Source: Trachythela sp. YZ-2020 (lineage: Eukaryota; Cnidaria; Anthozoa; Malacalcyonacea; Clavulariidae). Taken from it: DNA of 64,000 bases. Location of the stretch: assembly GCA_016169945.1 (NCBI GenBank), contig JADLSH010000367.1:7551501-7615500 (forward strand), written 5' to 3'. Position 1 is the stretch's first letter. Every line of letters starts with the position of its first letter. The notes beneath the pieces were generated by a model that saw only the letters and a program-made list of their open reading frames with translations, ran no database searches and was not told the DNA's origin. The position numbers and the translations under genes were made by a program. Positions 1 through 9,794 of the stretch are shown piece by piece.

Positions 1-1200
1 TAAAGGAATAAGTATATTCTTCCTTTTTCTTTTTTGATATTGTGGCTGTGCGAGGAGTTATACTTTCTTCTTTACGTTTTGTACCAGATGCCAGAGATGG
101 GCTGTTGGAGCCATGCACGCATGCTTAACACTATATTGTGTCCTTAACACTACATTATATCAATATCTTTTTGCTCCTCTCAATATGAAAAATAATGTAA
201 ATTTAATCTATTATACGCAAAATATTCAAGGACACAAAGGGATAATCCAAACAAAATAGGAAAGATGCCCAAAAAATTATAAACAATATCAAGTAAAATA
301 TTATAACACTAGTTTAGTTTTAACAATGATAATCAAATAATATGTTAATAAATGTATTATACAAACTTTATGAAGAAATTTGCTGTCATTTCCGGCTGTT
401 TCAATGTGATTTGTTTCATAAAAACCTTGTTTCAAGCGATCTTTCGAGTAAAGAAATGATCATTTTATTGCGCTTCGAGATTTCCATATCCTGCGGCATG
501 CGGGCTCATTTATTTAGTTAAAGCAATCTCATTAGTCAAAATAAAATAATCTGACCAATCAGAATGATTATTACAAGCACGCATGGACACGGGGAAAAAT
601 ATTCACGGCTTTTACAAACAGAACCGCGGAGCTTGAAATTTAACAGAGTAATCATCAAAATTTTACGTTTTAAATGTCGAATTCGAGATGGCAACCTACA
701 TAGTCGTATTCGTGAGAGTTCAAGCTACATTTTGGTGGTGGTTGCCCGCTTGTAACACAAAATGCCATCGAAGGTGTTTTCTAAGCACTTTTTGCGCGCT
801 TGGCTGGTCGTCTATGATGAGTTGTGATCTCGCAGAGTATAGTATTCCGTTCGCGTCTTCTTCGGTTAAAACAACGATTAAGCGATACCTACAGCTCATA
901 CTTTCATCGCAGCTAACCAGTTAATGTTCTATTTCATGAACAAGATAACATTTTACGATTACTAGTATTTAACAATATTATTATCAAATACGTAATCTGC
1001 TTATACATAATTCATATAATTCATAATAGCCCGAACGAACATGCCCGATTTACCCTGATTATTGCTTTCAGTTTCTTTATCAAAAACGTAAAGTTTCCTG
1101 TGGCGGTTTTTCTACTAAACCATTAAATATTTAAGTATGTGTAAATAGTAACTTTGTAAATAATTATATGTTTTCAAAAGCTCCTGTCTTCATTGTCAGC
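1..1200. other. Non-coding, nothing recognised
   Basis: AT-rich sequence without a convincing coding exon, repeat array or RNA gene on either strand. Short open frames exist, but none shows a recognisable motif or good splice borders. It may be intron of the minus-strand VWD gene, whose next exon must lie to the left of 2918. Confidence 0.5.
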
Positions 1201-1672
1201 CACTTCATTGTGGTGACCCCATATATTTAACTCTTCCTGGGGAGATACCCACTTCATTGTGGTGACCCCATATATTTTACCTTTTCTTGGGGAGATACCA
1301 CTTCATTGTGGTGACCCCATATATTTTACCTTTTCTTGGGGAGATACCACTTCATTGTTGTGACCCCATATATTTTACCTTTTCTTGGGGAGATACCCAC
1401 TTCATTGTGGTGACCCCATATATTTTACCTTTTCTTGGGGAGATACCACTTCATTGTGGTGACCCCATATATTTTACCTTTTCTTGGGGAGATACCCACT
1501 TCATTGTGGTGACCCCATATATTTTACCTTTTCTTGGGGAGATACCCACTTCATTGTGGTGACCCCATATATTTTACCTTTTCTTGGGGAGATACCCACT
1601 TCATTGTGGTGACCCCATATATTTTAACTTTTCCTGGGGAGATACCCACTTCATTGTGGTGACCCCATTATA
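1201..1672. repeat. Minisatellite, 49-50 bp unit, 10 copies
   Basis: Units begin with CACTTCATTGTGGTGACCCC at about 1201, 1250, 1299, 1348, 1398, 1447, 1497, 1547, 1597 and 1647. Spacing alternates between 49 and 50 bp because the unit end varies between ATACCAC and ATACCCAC. The first and last units are the most diverged (CTTCCTGGGG or TTTCCTGGGG in place of TTTCTTGGGG), as expected for an array homogenised from its centre. The open frame across it is a by-product of the repeat. Confidence 0.95.
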
Positions 1673-2254
1673 TAATTTCTAGATCATTCTTTTACTCTTT
1701 CTATATTTAGTTAAAGTTATAGGGGTGATACCCACGCGTTACTGTGTGAGTGAAATACTGTATACAAAGTGACCCACTTATCCTGTACTATCATTTTTAT
1801 ATCTTTCTTATTAGAGAAAACTGCACCAATCAAATTTGCTAAAAGTGTGTGTTGCATTTACATTGTATTTAATTAAATTCAATTGTTAACATAATAGTAT
1901 GCCATGTCTTATTTGTCTTTTGCTTATGGGAAGCTCTCTTTATTTTTTTTTCTCGTTTGCAATGATGATTGTCCAGTGCAGCATCTCAAGTTATAAAAAC
2001 CTGTTTGTTTAAGTTGTTTCATTGATTGTAATGATGTATTGGCAACTATGTTTCTTAGCTTGTTTTCCTGCTTTTTACGGACTTTACGCGGAATTATAAT
2101 GAAATGTCATTAGTTCCATCGCGCAGAAAGCATGAAGTACCGTTTCAGAGACTAAAAATTGACCAAACTGGTTGTAAAAATATCAAATAGATCCACCTCT
2201 GAAATGGTCATTTCCGACGTTCGCGACCGTAACGTAGTCTATACCATGACCAAT
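1673..2254. other. Non-coding, nothing recognised
   Basis: About 580 bases of AT-rich DNA. The first ~130 bases contain a degenerate echo of the adjacent minisatellite (GGGGTGATACCCAC near 1722). No gene is visible. Confidence 0.5.
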
Positions 2255-2600
2255 AATTTTCCGCTAGCTACGCTACTGATTACAATACGAGCCAAAACGA
2301 ATTTAATTTCGCATTACCTAAGCCTAATACTAATTACATGATAAAAGCTTTCGTCTACAGGGGTGCTGAGACTTGGAATAACCTTCCCATTGAAATCTTA
2401 AAATCAACAAAAAGTATGTCTGGCTTTAAAGCTAAAATCAAACATATGTAAGTCTTGTAAATAGTTGCATATAGTTCATTTAGTTTGAATCTAATCTTTA
2501 TGTATTCTAATTAGTGTATACGGCCTATTGGAAGATATTTTGGTGAAATAGCACCGTAGTTAATAAAGTTCAATATAATAATGATGTTTCAATATTTAAT
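2255..2600 (+). mobile_element. LINE 3'-end fragment (CR1/L2-like)
   Basis: The frame from about 2257 to 2451 reads as the last ~60 residues of a non-LTR retrotransposon reverse-transcriptase protein. It holds the characteristic FVYRGAETWNNLP box followed by a Lys/Phe-rich tail ending KAKIKHM and a stop. A short 3' UTR with GTTAATAAAGTTCAATATAATAATG follows. The upstream protein is missing (stop at 2254-2256), so this is a 5'-truncated dead copy, as is usual for this element type. It lies in the presumed intron left of exon F. Confidence 0.8.
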
Positions 2601-2917
2601 GATGCACCCCCTCCCCCCCCCCCCCCCGCCTTTAAAAAGGGGTCGAACGGCCCCTATATTACTACTCATGGCGTACGTAGGAAAACAAGCTTTAGTTAAC
2701 CAGAATAGGACGATCTAGATGTAAAATGTGAAAATAATTTACCCATCTTCTATTTAGTTAGTTCATTTTTGTGCGTCAGTGGATAAATAATGCCAGGCCA
2801 TCGTTATATTAGTGTTTAAAGCCAGCATATCTTCATCTTTGTAGTTTTTAGCATTTATCGAACTATAAAATGGATGACAGAAGCAAATATGATGAAAAAT
2901 GACCCAAATTCTGTTAC
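2601..2917. other. Intergenic/intronic, with a poly-C tract
   Basis: Contains an uninterrupted run of 15 C at about 2613-2627, followed by a G+C-rich patch to about 2660. Otherwise no feature is seen. It is probably intron downstream (minus strand) of exon F. Confidence 0.6.
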
Positions 2918-3113
2918 CTTAGCTTCGAAAATTCTCCAGGCCGGCTATAATTGAAGGCTGTAACAGTCAATATGCTTGCTCCTGTCTTGATGGCCACACC
3001 TCCGATCAATGATGCACGTTGGTAGGCAAAGAAACGAAACTGAATTCCGAAGTCATCTACAACACTTTTGCATGCCCAGTACTCTCCAATACCGAAGTAA
3101 TCGTATTCAATTC
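2918..3113 (-). CDS. Exon F of VWD/EGF gene: von Willebrand factor D domain
   Basis: Minus-strand exon of 196 nt, from acceptor TTCCATTCTACAG at 3114 to donor AAG|GTAACA at 2917/2916. It enters in phase 1 and leaves in phase 2, and the frame is open throughout. The protein starts IEYDYFGIGEYWACKS and goes on through VVDDFGIQFRF and ASLIGGVAIKTGAS. This matches the start of a VWD domain, where a GDPH motif on the preceding exon is followed by FDG-x-EY-x-F-x-G-x-GEYW-x-C. VWD domains occur in secreted or membrane-anchored adhesion, mucin and matrix proteins. Only about the first third of the domain is here. The next exon must begin with one base of a split codon and was not found to the left, so it lies beyond the window or in a form I could not see. 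Confidence 0.85.
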
Positions 3114-3261
3114 CTGTAGAATGGAATTATTTCACTTTTTGAGGATTGATGAGAATAAGAACCTTGATACTTTTTCCCAGACAATAAAGTTTGCTACATT
3201 ATCTTTTTGCTCAAAGAAGAAGCAATAACTTATAATGGCCGAAAGAAATCTATTGCCTTAC

Positions 3262-3399
3262 CATCCAGAGTTTGAAGATGCGGATCTCCCCCATTACTCC
3301 TTGGATCTCTATCCTCGCAACACAATCCTCTCCAACCTGGAAAGCAGGAACAACGCGATCCCAATTTTGTACACTGAGCAATACCATTACCAGAACAGC
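3262..3399 (-). CDS. Exon E2 of VWD/EGF gene: EGF-like segment plus GDPH motif
   Basis: Minus-strand exon of 138 nt (46 codons), phase 1 in and phase 1 out. It follows acceptor TATTTTGGCAG and ends at donor GGATG|GTAAGG. The product begins GCSGNGIAQC, contains a Cys-rich RCSCFPGWRGLCCED segment typical of an EGF-like module, and ends GGDPHLQTLDG with the last Gly codon split. GDPH is the hallmark opening of VWD domains, and exon F continues directly with EYDYFG in the right phase. This exact join (TLDG/IEYDYF) is the strongest evidence that these exons belong to one real gene on this strand. Confidence 0.9.
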
Positions 3400-3486
3400 C
3401 TGCCAAAATATAAAATCCAACAGTATAGCCAGCTGTTATATTAAAACTGCGCGCAGAGAGATTCTTGAACCATGCACTAATTCTTC

Positions 3487-3658
3487 AAGGTGCGTTTACA
3501 CGCGGCGATTTGTTGGCCGATTTCAGATGCACGTTAATGTATTTGAAAAATACGTGACAAACGTCATCATGACGACATCATCGACCCAAAATATTTGTCA
3601 TTAACATTCAACAAAACCTAAAATCGGCCCGACAAATCGCAGTGTGTAAACGTACCTT
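3487..3658. mobile_element. MITE, 172 bp, copy 1
   Basis: Terminal inverted repeats AAGGTGCGTTTACAC (left) and the complement of AAGGTACGTTTACAC (right). The inversion continues inward through GCGATTTGT and GGCCGATTT with few mismatches, ~35 bp per arm. The interior is non-coding and includes the small palindrome CGTCATCATGACG. No clear target-site duplication was found. It lies in the intron between exons E2 and E of the minus-strand gene. A diverged copy is at 9424-9579. Confidence 0.8.
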
Positions 3659-3659
3659 T

Positions 3660-4326
3660 AGCCTCGCAAGTCGTGCGTGGCATTAGTTGTTATAGTAAAA
3701 CACTACCCAATTCAATAAAAATAAAAGAGAAATTTCTTATATTGCAAATATTCTATATAAACGATACACGGCATCTAAAGAGAGCAATCTTGTATGATGA
3801 GGCAAAAAGATAGATATTCTGTACTGTTGAGCTGGTTTGTTCAGAATTGAGACGGCAACGCGGCCATTTCCATAAGTTTCGTTCATTTTTTCTGAAGTGT
3901 TAATATGGAGGTAGCCTGTGCACATACTCATATAGAGGTGCATTTTGCAGAAATGGGTAAGTATTTTTGCCATTATATTCCGCAGTTTTTATAAAATGTA
4001 TAGTGATTATTCATGGTTTCAATATTTAAGAGTCGCCAAATTCGAAGTTCTACATAAGATTGAAAGGGGACTACTATTATTGTAGTCTTTAGAAATTGTT
4101 ATATTGCAAAAAATAGCGTTGATGCGCACAGTTAAAATGACGTGAGCGCTGAACAGAAAGAGAATATACCTTTTTTGGCCTAAGCATTAAATTTTCATAA
4201 CACTATACCATGTTAGAATAAATAATCAATAACTAACTAATCGATCGATCACTCAATCAATTGATTAATCAGTCAGTCAATCAATGCTCTATATAGGTGA
4301 TATTTATAATTAAGACTTCATTTTAC
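3660..4326. other. Intron of VWD gene, with tetranucleotide repeat
   Basis: AT-rich intron between exons E and E2. Positions ~4220-4287 are a degenerate simple repeat of CAAT/CAGT/GATC-like tetramers. An open minus-strand stretch near 3740-3900 has no recognisable domain and no matching phase, so it is not called. Confidence 0.6.
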
Positions 4327-4475
4327 CTGTACAGCTTCTAACGTCTGGTTGAGAACAACTCGGTCCTTTCCTTCCAATAATACATGTTGGAGATTTTCCG
4401 TATGGTGGGAGGGGAAATTCTTGACATTTTGAGCGTTTATTAACTACAACTGGGATCTTTCCATTTTTACAAGTA
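4327..4475 (-). CDS. Exon E of VWD/EGF gene: Cys-rich EGF-like segment
   Basis: Minus-strand exon of 149 nt between the pyrimidine-rich acceptor TTTGCACCCTTTATAG and donor CTGTACAG|GTAAAAT. It enters with one base completing a split Ser codon (phase 2) and leaves in phase 1. The product contains TCKNGKIPVVVNKRSKC, PTCIIGRKGPSC and PDVRSCTG, giving six cysteines in about 49 residues, which suits an extracellular disulphide-bonded module. Phase matches exon D upstream and exon E2 downstream. A hydrophobic open stretch just upstream that resembles a signal peptide is better read as intron, because the acceptor lies inside it. Confidence 0.85.
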
Positions 4476-4709
4476 CTATAAAGGGTGCAAAGAAAAAATT
4501 TGTAGCTAAGAAAAACACAACACAACGCCAGCGTTAAAATCGACGCGACAGGCGTCGTCTTCTGCACTACGTTAACTGTAAATCTGGGGAACGGTTACAT
4601 CAACATGAAAATCGGTTTAATTTCTATCAGCTGTGTGTACACATGTTAATTTGTATTAACATGTAGTGAATATGACCAAAGCTAGTTTCATGTACAGATT
4701 GTTAGATTG

Positions 4710-5060
4710 TTATACCATAGTTAATAGAGAGTGCTGGTTTGGAAGCTTCATTAAAGTACAATATAACTCATTATCTATGTTATTGTCCAGGTTTATGCAA
4801 AAATGTAGTCCTTCATTATCACGTGTGTATTGTATTTTCACACAAACAATCAATAGCAATGTTTTGGTTTATTTACCCATCCGTAACTTAAATAATTGCC
4901 CAGTTTTGACATGGTTATTGGTTGTTTAGGTGAAAATACAATACACACGTGACGACGAAGAACTACATTTTTGCATAAACCTCAACCAACATAGATAATG
5001 AGTTTCATTGTACTTTCGTGAAGCTTCCAAACCAGCCCTCTCTATTAACTATAGTTATAC
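4710..5060. mobile_element. Foldback (hairpin) element, ~350 bp
   Basis: Two imperfect inverted arms of about 130 bp (4710-4841 and 4930-5060) around an ~88-bp loop. Matching blocks include AGTTAATAGAGAG, GCTGGTTTGGAAGCTTC, TTTATGCAAAAATGTAG and ACGTGTGTATTGTATTTTCAC with their complements. There is no coding capacity, and the open frame across the left arm is incidental. It lies in the intron between exons D and E. Confidence 0.85.
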
Positions 5061-6331
5061 AAAATAGGCGGAAATGATTGAAGGCATGCAGAGATTGCGT
5101 ACCTCCAGCAGCAAATTTGGTCGTGGCAAAATCCTGCATAAATCTGTACATGCACTAATTACGCATTCAGCTCGGATAAGAAAGACAAATTTTTGTAAAT
5201 TTTCAATTTTCGCCTAAATTTGACCAAGAATGGAGCATGGGTGAACACCCATCATACCATTCAAAATTGGGCAATCTTGCAAGTTTTGGTGACATGAATA
5301 CTGCTACTTTAAGTGGGAAAGTGGCGACTTGTACTGAGATGTCACGTGACCATAGTCGGCTATAAATAGTAGGTATGGATTTGTAGCGCTAGAGAAAGTA
5401 TTCTAGAGTGGTGTTTTAGTAAAACAACGAAATTTTGTTTTTGAAAACTTACATTGATAAAGAGAAAATGGCAATAATCTAACTGGTCACATGACTGATA
5501 TAAAACGAAATCTTCTTCAAACGCAAAGGTTTGCACTAAAAGTCATGAGAATTACGTAAGCAAACTGTTTTATATTGTTCATGTCGGGTTTTAGGAAGAA
5601 TGATGACGGTTCACAAATTCAAGTTATCCAACATGGTGGCAAAGAAGTTGTTTGGGTGTAAAAATTTGCTTTGAAGAATATTTCTTATTTGTACTAAAAA
5701 TTTTAGTTAAGCCACATAATTGGCTAATATCACCGTTTCTTCTATAAATTACAAGCTCTGATTTTATCCAAAACGTCACCTTTTACCCGTTTTACAAGTT
5801 ATACATTTCATACTGCTACTTTAAAAGGATTGAGATCACGTGATCTGTTAGTACAAATTGCCTTTTATTCCCAGAAAATTTCGTGGACGCTATCTAATAT
5901 ATTGCGGGAGTATTTTGTCAGCTGCATCTTTTCGGAATGTGGCAAACATGAAATTTGAAAAAATATGTTTGCTTTTAGGCTGACGGTTACAGGGAAATTA
6001 AAGGTTTTTTGAAAGACCAAGTTGTGGTATTTATATAGAAGGTTACAAGGTGTTGATCACTTGAGAACTTGCAACGATTTTTTACCTACAAGTAAGTTTA
6101 AACGTTTAACTATTTTCCAGAATTGTAAAAGCAAGAGGTAGCAAGCTCGTATGAAGTATGTTCTTTAAGTTTGCCACTAGTAGAACATGCTCCGCTGTTA
6201 CTCTGTTAAAATAGAGCTTTGATCAATTTTTATCCATATTAATTAAGTATGTCAACAGATTGTAAGATTATGACAATATGTGTCAGAACAATCACATAAA
6301 CTATCACGCCCATCAGCAGAACGGACTCTAT
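5061..6331. other. Non-coding intron sequence, nothing recognised
   Basis: About 1.27 kb of AT-rich DNA between a foldback element and a satellite. No exon with plausible splice borders and no transposon motif was recognised on either strand. Confidence 0.5.
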
Positions 6332-6956
6332 ACTATAGACTATAGACTATAGACTATAGACTATAGACTATAGACTATAGACTATAGACTATAGACTATA
6401 GACTATAGACTATAGACTATAGACTATAGACTATAGACTATAGACTATAGACTATAGACTATAGACTATAGACTATAGACTATAGACTATAGACTATAGA
6501 CTATAGACTATAGACTATAGACTATAGACTATAGACTATAGACTACAGACTACAGACTACAGACTATAGACTATAGACTATAGACTATAGACTATAGACT
6601 ATAGACTATAGACTATAGACTATAGACTATAGACTATAGACTATAGACTATAGACTATAGACTATAGACTATAGACTATAGACTATAAACTATAGACTAT
6701 AGACTATAGACTATAGACTATAGACTATAGACTATAGACTATAGACTATAGACTATAGACTATAGACTATAGACTATAGACTATAGACTATAGACTATAG
6801 ACTATAGACTATAGACTATAGACTATAGACTATAGACTATAGACTATAGACTATAGACTATAGACTATAGACTATAGACTATAGACTATAGACTATAGAC
6901 TATAGACTATAGACTATAGACTATAGACTATAGACTATAGACTATAGACTATAGAC
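6332..6956. repeat. Satellite of a 7-bp unit (CTATAGA)n, ~89 copies
   Basis: About 625 bp of near-perfect 7-mer. The 6-base core CTATAG is its own reverse complement, so every unit can pair with every other on the same strand. Variants are few: a cluster of three CTACAGA units near 6542-6563 and one CTATAAA near 6685. The near purity suggests recent expansion. It ends about 30 bp from the donor of exon D. Confidence 0.98.
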
Positions 6957-6986
6957 CAGACCACATTAATCTGATAAATAAATTAC

Positions 6987-7102
6987 CTCAATTTGGAGCC
7001 AGAACCTGTGCCTTTTCCGGTTGGAGGAGGACTTCTGCATGGACAAGGACTACTGCTTGCACCAGTTGTGGTAGTTGTTTTTGGTTTGCATTTACAAACG
7101 TT
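6987..7102 (-). CDS. Exon D of VWD/EGF gene: Cys/Thr/Pro-rich linker
   Basis: Minus-strand exon of 116 nt, acceptor ATTTTATTTGCAG, donor TTGAG|GTAATT. It is phase 0 in and phase 2 out. The product begins NVCKCKPKTTTTTGASSS and continues PCPCRSPPPTGKGTGSGSKL. That is a CxCx-type start, a Thr run likely to be O-glycosylated in an extracellular protein, and a Gly/Ser/Pro linker. Its outgoing phase fits exon E exactly (AG|T makes Ser). The donor lies 30 bp from the end of the 7-bp satellite. Confidence 0.75.
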
Positions 7103-7310
7103 CTGCAAATAAAATTTTACTTTTCACAGTGTGCATTCAAACTATTCGAATAAGATATTAAAGCCTGTGTTCCAGACTTCAACCATATCGTCACGTGCCG
7201 TAGCGTTTGCTTTGGTGTAAATGTAATTATTCTGCCCGAGGGCTCGCAAAAACAATGACATACACAATGTTTCTGTAGGATACGGTTGAAGTGGAAAACA
7301 GGCTTGGTTT

Positions 7311-7375
7311 AGTTTATTAGTTTAGCTTATTAGTTTAGTTTATTACTTTAGTTTATTACTTTAGTTTATTATGTT
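7311..7375. repeat. Short tandem repeat, 12-13 bp unit
   Basis: About five copies of TTTAGTTTATTA with small changes (AGCTTATT, TTACTTTAG). Confidence 0.85.
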
Positions 7376-7690
7376 TACCACTATGAGGTGGACGGGAAGC
7401 CTTAACAGGTTTTCAATCCAGTTGACAAAGGTTCCGAGGGTTAGTTAGTGAAGGTTAGTGCCTAAAGGTTAGTTTTTTAGTGAGGGAGAAAAACCGGAGT
7501 ACCCGGAGAAAAACCGTCGAAGCACAGGAGAGAACCAACCAATGTCAACTTATATGAGTTAATCAAGCACAGAGATGTTACTAAACCGAAGTAAATCCCT
7601 GCCCTCGACCTGTTGTATAGTCGGCTTAACATAGAGGTAAGGGGCAGCGCGCTCACCGCATCTACCAACCGTGCTTCCCTTAGTAGACCT
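7376..7690 (-). repeat. Dispersed non-coding repeat, possible SINE
   Basis: A ~310-bp block richer in G+C than its surroundings, with the phrase GAGAAAAACCGGAGTACCCG. This phrase resembles a dispersed repeat I recall from marine invertebrate genomes (not verified). On the minus strand the segment from about 7680 down has TTGGTAGATGCGGTGAGCGC followed ~60 nt later by GGTCGAGGGCAGG. These are reminiscent of degenerate polymerase III A and B boxes in a tRNA-derived SINE, but too weak to be sure. Confidence 0.35.
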
Positions 7691-8224
7691 TCGCCATATC
7701 CAACAAAGGCTGAGGGTAATGTCTTTGGAAATACAAAGCCATATAACTTCGAATTCGGCCTTGGAGTGTAACTGGTTCGTTGACTTAAGTTATTTTGAAA
7801 ATATTTAATGTTACTTTGAACAATCGTTTATGTAGTTTGTACAAATATACTAAAGAGTCGTTTCATCAGATCAGTCGATACTGTTAGACAGCCAATACTG
7901 TTTTGGGTAGTTATTGCAGCTTTGCTTTTTTAGTTACTTTATGCGCCAGCAAAGGTGGAAAAAGTTTTTTATTTCTGGGAAGATTCAATGATCATTGATT
8001 GATTTTGACATTGAACTGACTGGAGTGTTGTTTCTTGATATTCAGTGAATTTGATATAGTGAATACAAAATGGATTACAATTGCTAGTCCAGACTCGTCA
8101 GTTAATTATTAACTTTATACATTTTAATTATTTTTCTAAAACTTTTACCTTTGTTCATATTAAACTCAGAATCTTTTCATTTAAATCTTTTATTTCAGGA
8201 TTATACAAAGGTTTAATTTGTTTT
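7691..8224. other. Non-coding, nothing recognised
   Basis: AT-rich presumed intron sequence. No exon or transposon motif was seen on either strand. Confidence 0.5.
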
Positions 8225-8270
8225 TAATTGCAACGTTTCGGGCAGTTTTACTGTCCATCTTCAGGCTTAT
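8225..8270 (-). other. Motif resembling a Penelope-like element end
   Basis: On the minus strand the segment reads CCTGAAGATGGACAG, a short AT-rich loop, then ACTGCCCGAAACGTTG. The parts GGACAGT and ACTGCC can pair. The CTGAAGATG...CGAAACGTTG signature is one I associate with termini of Penelope-like retroelements and resembles a degenerate hammerhead core. Remains of a Penelope-like element lie 1.5 kb to the right on the same strand, but continuity is not shown. Confidence 0.35.
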
Positions 8271-8275
8271 AATCA

Positions 8276-9216
8276 CAGATATGAAACTCGAGTTAAAACG
8301 CTGATATTTTTTTGTGTCACACGCGTTTCGTCAGCACGTCATTTCCACGCGCCACGGGAAGTGTTTAGTGCAAGTTCTGGCAAGTGTAGTGCTGAAATTT
8401 AATCAGGAAAGTATAGGGAAAACAGTTCGAAAGGTGAAAAATGCTTTTTCAATGGAAATGGCGCTTTTTATCTTCAATTTCAGATAAAACTTTTCAACAA
8501 TATCAGTAAGTGATCTCTTTTGTCTATTTAAGAAGTACAGTCGAGCTATGTACAGCTATTATTTATTGTTGAAAGTGTGCTGAGTTTATATAAATTTTTG
8601 ACTTGTGTCAACCATATATATTTCTGACTTGACATTTCAAAACTGTTCATAATTACAATGTCCTTTCAAGGCTATACAGTATATTTTCTCAATAAGTTGT
8701 TTTATTTGTGATCTGTGCCTATTTAAAGAAAATATTCAAACGAGCCTCTCGTCAAGACAAGGGAGTGATTTCGTTCTGGCAAAACACTTGACAATCGACA
8801 AATATCGATATCACTTGCCGTCGTTTTTTCCGGATTTATTCTACACCGTCCTTTTTAAATACTTTTAAATTAACCACTGGTCTTGTATATTCTTGTATTT
8901 GTATGAAGTATCGCTGCCGTGGCAAGTAAAACGAAATTTTCAGCTTACAAAATGCAATAGCCAGAACTTTAGCAAAGCATTTTCAATACTTTCTTGCACC
9001 ATCTCGGGTACGTTTTCTTTCAATTTTCGCCACTATCAAGGGGATTCGTAAACCCATTGCATGCTGAAAACATCCTGTCTATCGCTCTTTCGTAAAATTT
9101 TAAGTAAAATAGGACATCGTTTTGATGGGTTTTGTTAAATCGCCAAATTTAACTACTGATTAACGCGCATCCGCAATAAAGCGTGTGACACAATTTGCCT
9201 CGAGTTTCATACCTGT
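8276..9216. mobile_element. Possible non-autonomous element with ~40-50 bp inverted ends
   Basis: Left end ATGAAACTCGAG...GTGTCACACGCG (8281-8326) is inverted at 9179-9213 as CGTGTGACACAA...CTCGAGTTTCAT. The inversion stops after ~50 bp and the ~840-bp interior is non-coding. No target-site duplication was identified. It could instead be the remnant of inverted terminal parts of the neighbouring Penelope-like element. Confidence 0.5.
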
Positions 9217-9423
9217 ATCTATACTTAATCTGTGTTACAATTTACAAAAGTTGACTACGAATAATCGCGCAATATTACTACAACCGTCAATCTTGCACAC
9301 GTCATTCAAAATTGACTGTCTCATGTCAAATCCTCCAATTCTTTAAGTATTTTCAAGTCTCATCTTCATAAGTTGTATTCTACCAAGTTATCGCATTACG
9401 TACCTCCGGGTACTATGTGATCA

Positions 9424-9579
9424 GCGTCTACACATTGCGATTTGTTGAACCATCGTCCGGCCATTTTCATCATATTTACAAATATGTTATATAAATTGAC
9501 TCGTGATTTCCAAATTGATTTTGAATAATTGTAATCTGCGTAGTGGGTAAGTCGCAGTGTGTAAACGTTCAGTACCTTT
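9424..9579. mobile_element. MITE, copy 2 (diverged)
   Basis: Ends GCGTCTACACATTGCGATTTG and GTCGCAGTGTGTAAACG...GTACCTTTA match the ends of the MITE at 3487-3658. The interior is more decayed and the right end has a small insertion (TTCA). Two copies of one family within 6 kb support calling it a transposable element. Confidence 0.6.
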
Positions 9580-9794
9580 ATAGTCACGATTCAAATCTTA
9601 GTATAAGTTGTTATAACTAATGTGTTATTACCTGTTCTTTATCTGTATTTATATTTAACGTCTTTGTAGGAGTTAGGTGTCAATTGGGACGAGAGTCCTG
9701 TTCCTTTCTCCTGTCACGATTTGTCTAATCTGTCTTTATTTGTCTTTAATTAGTTTGTATCATGTACAAAGTGACAAATTCATTATATTATATT

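Noticed and set aside
1287..1562. Open frame of 91 codons with repeated protein segments
   Set aside because: It is the translation of the 49/50-bp minisatellite; no start context or homologue, and the frame changes with the unit length.
4476..4567. Signal-peptide-like N-terminus in front of exon E
   Set aside because: A pyrimidine-rich acceptor (TTTATAG at 4476) lies inside the open frame and the downstream exon fits exon D in phase, so the hydrophobic stretch is intron.
7610..7680. tRNA gene suggested by A/B-box-like words on the minus strand
   Set aside because: No cloverleaf can be drawn and the B box is poor; at best a decayed tRNA-derived SINE.
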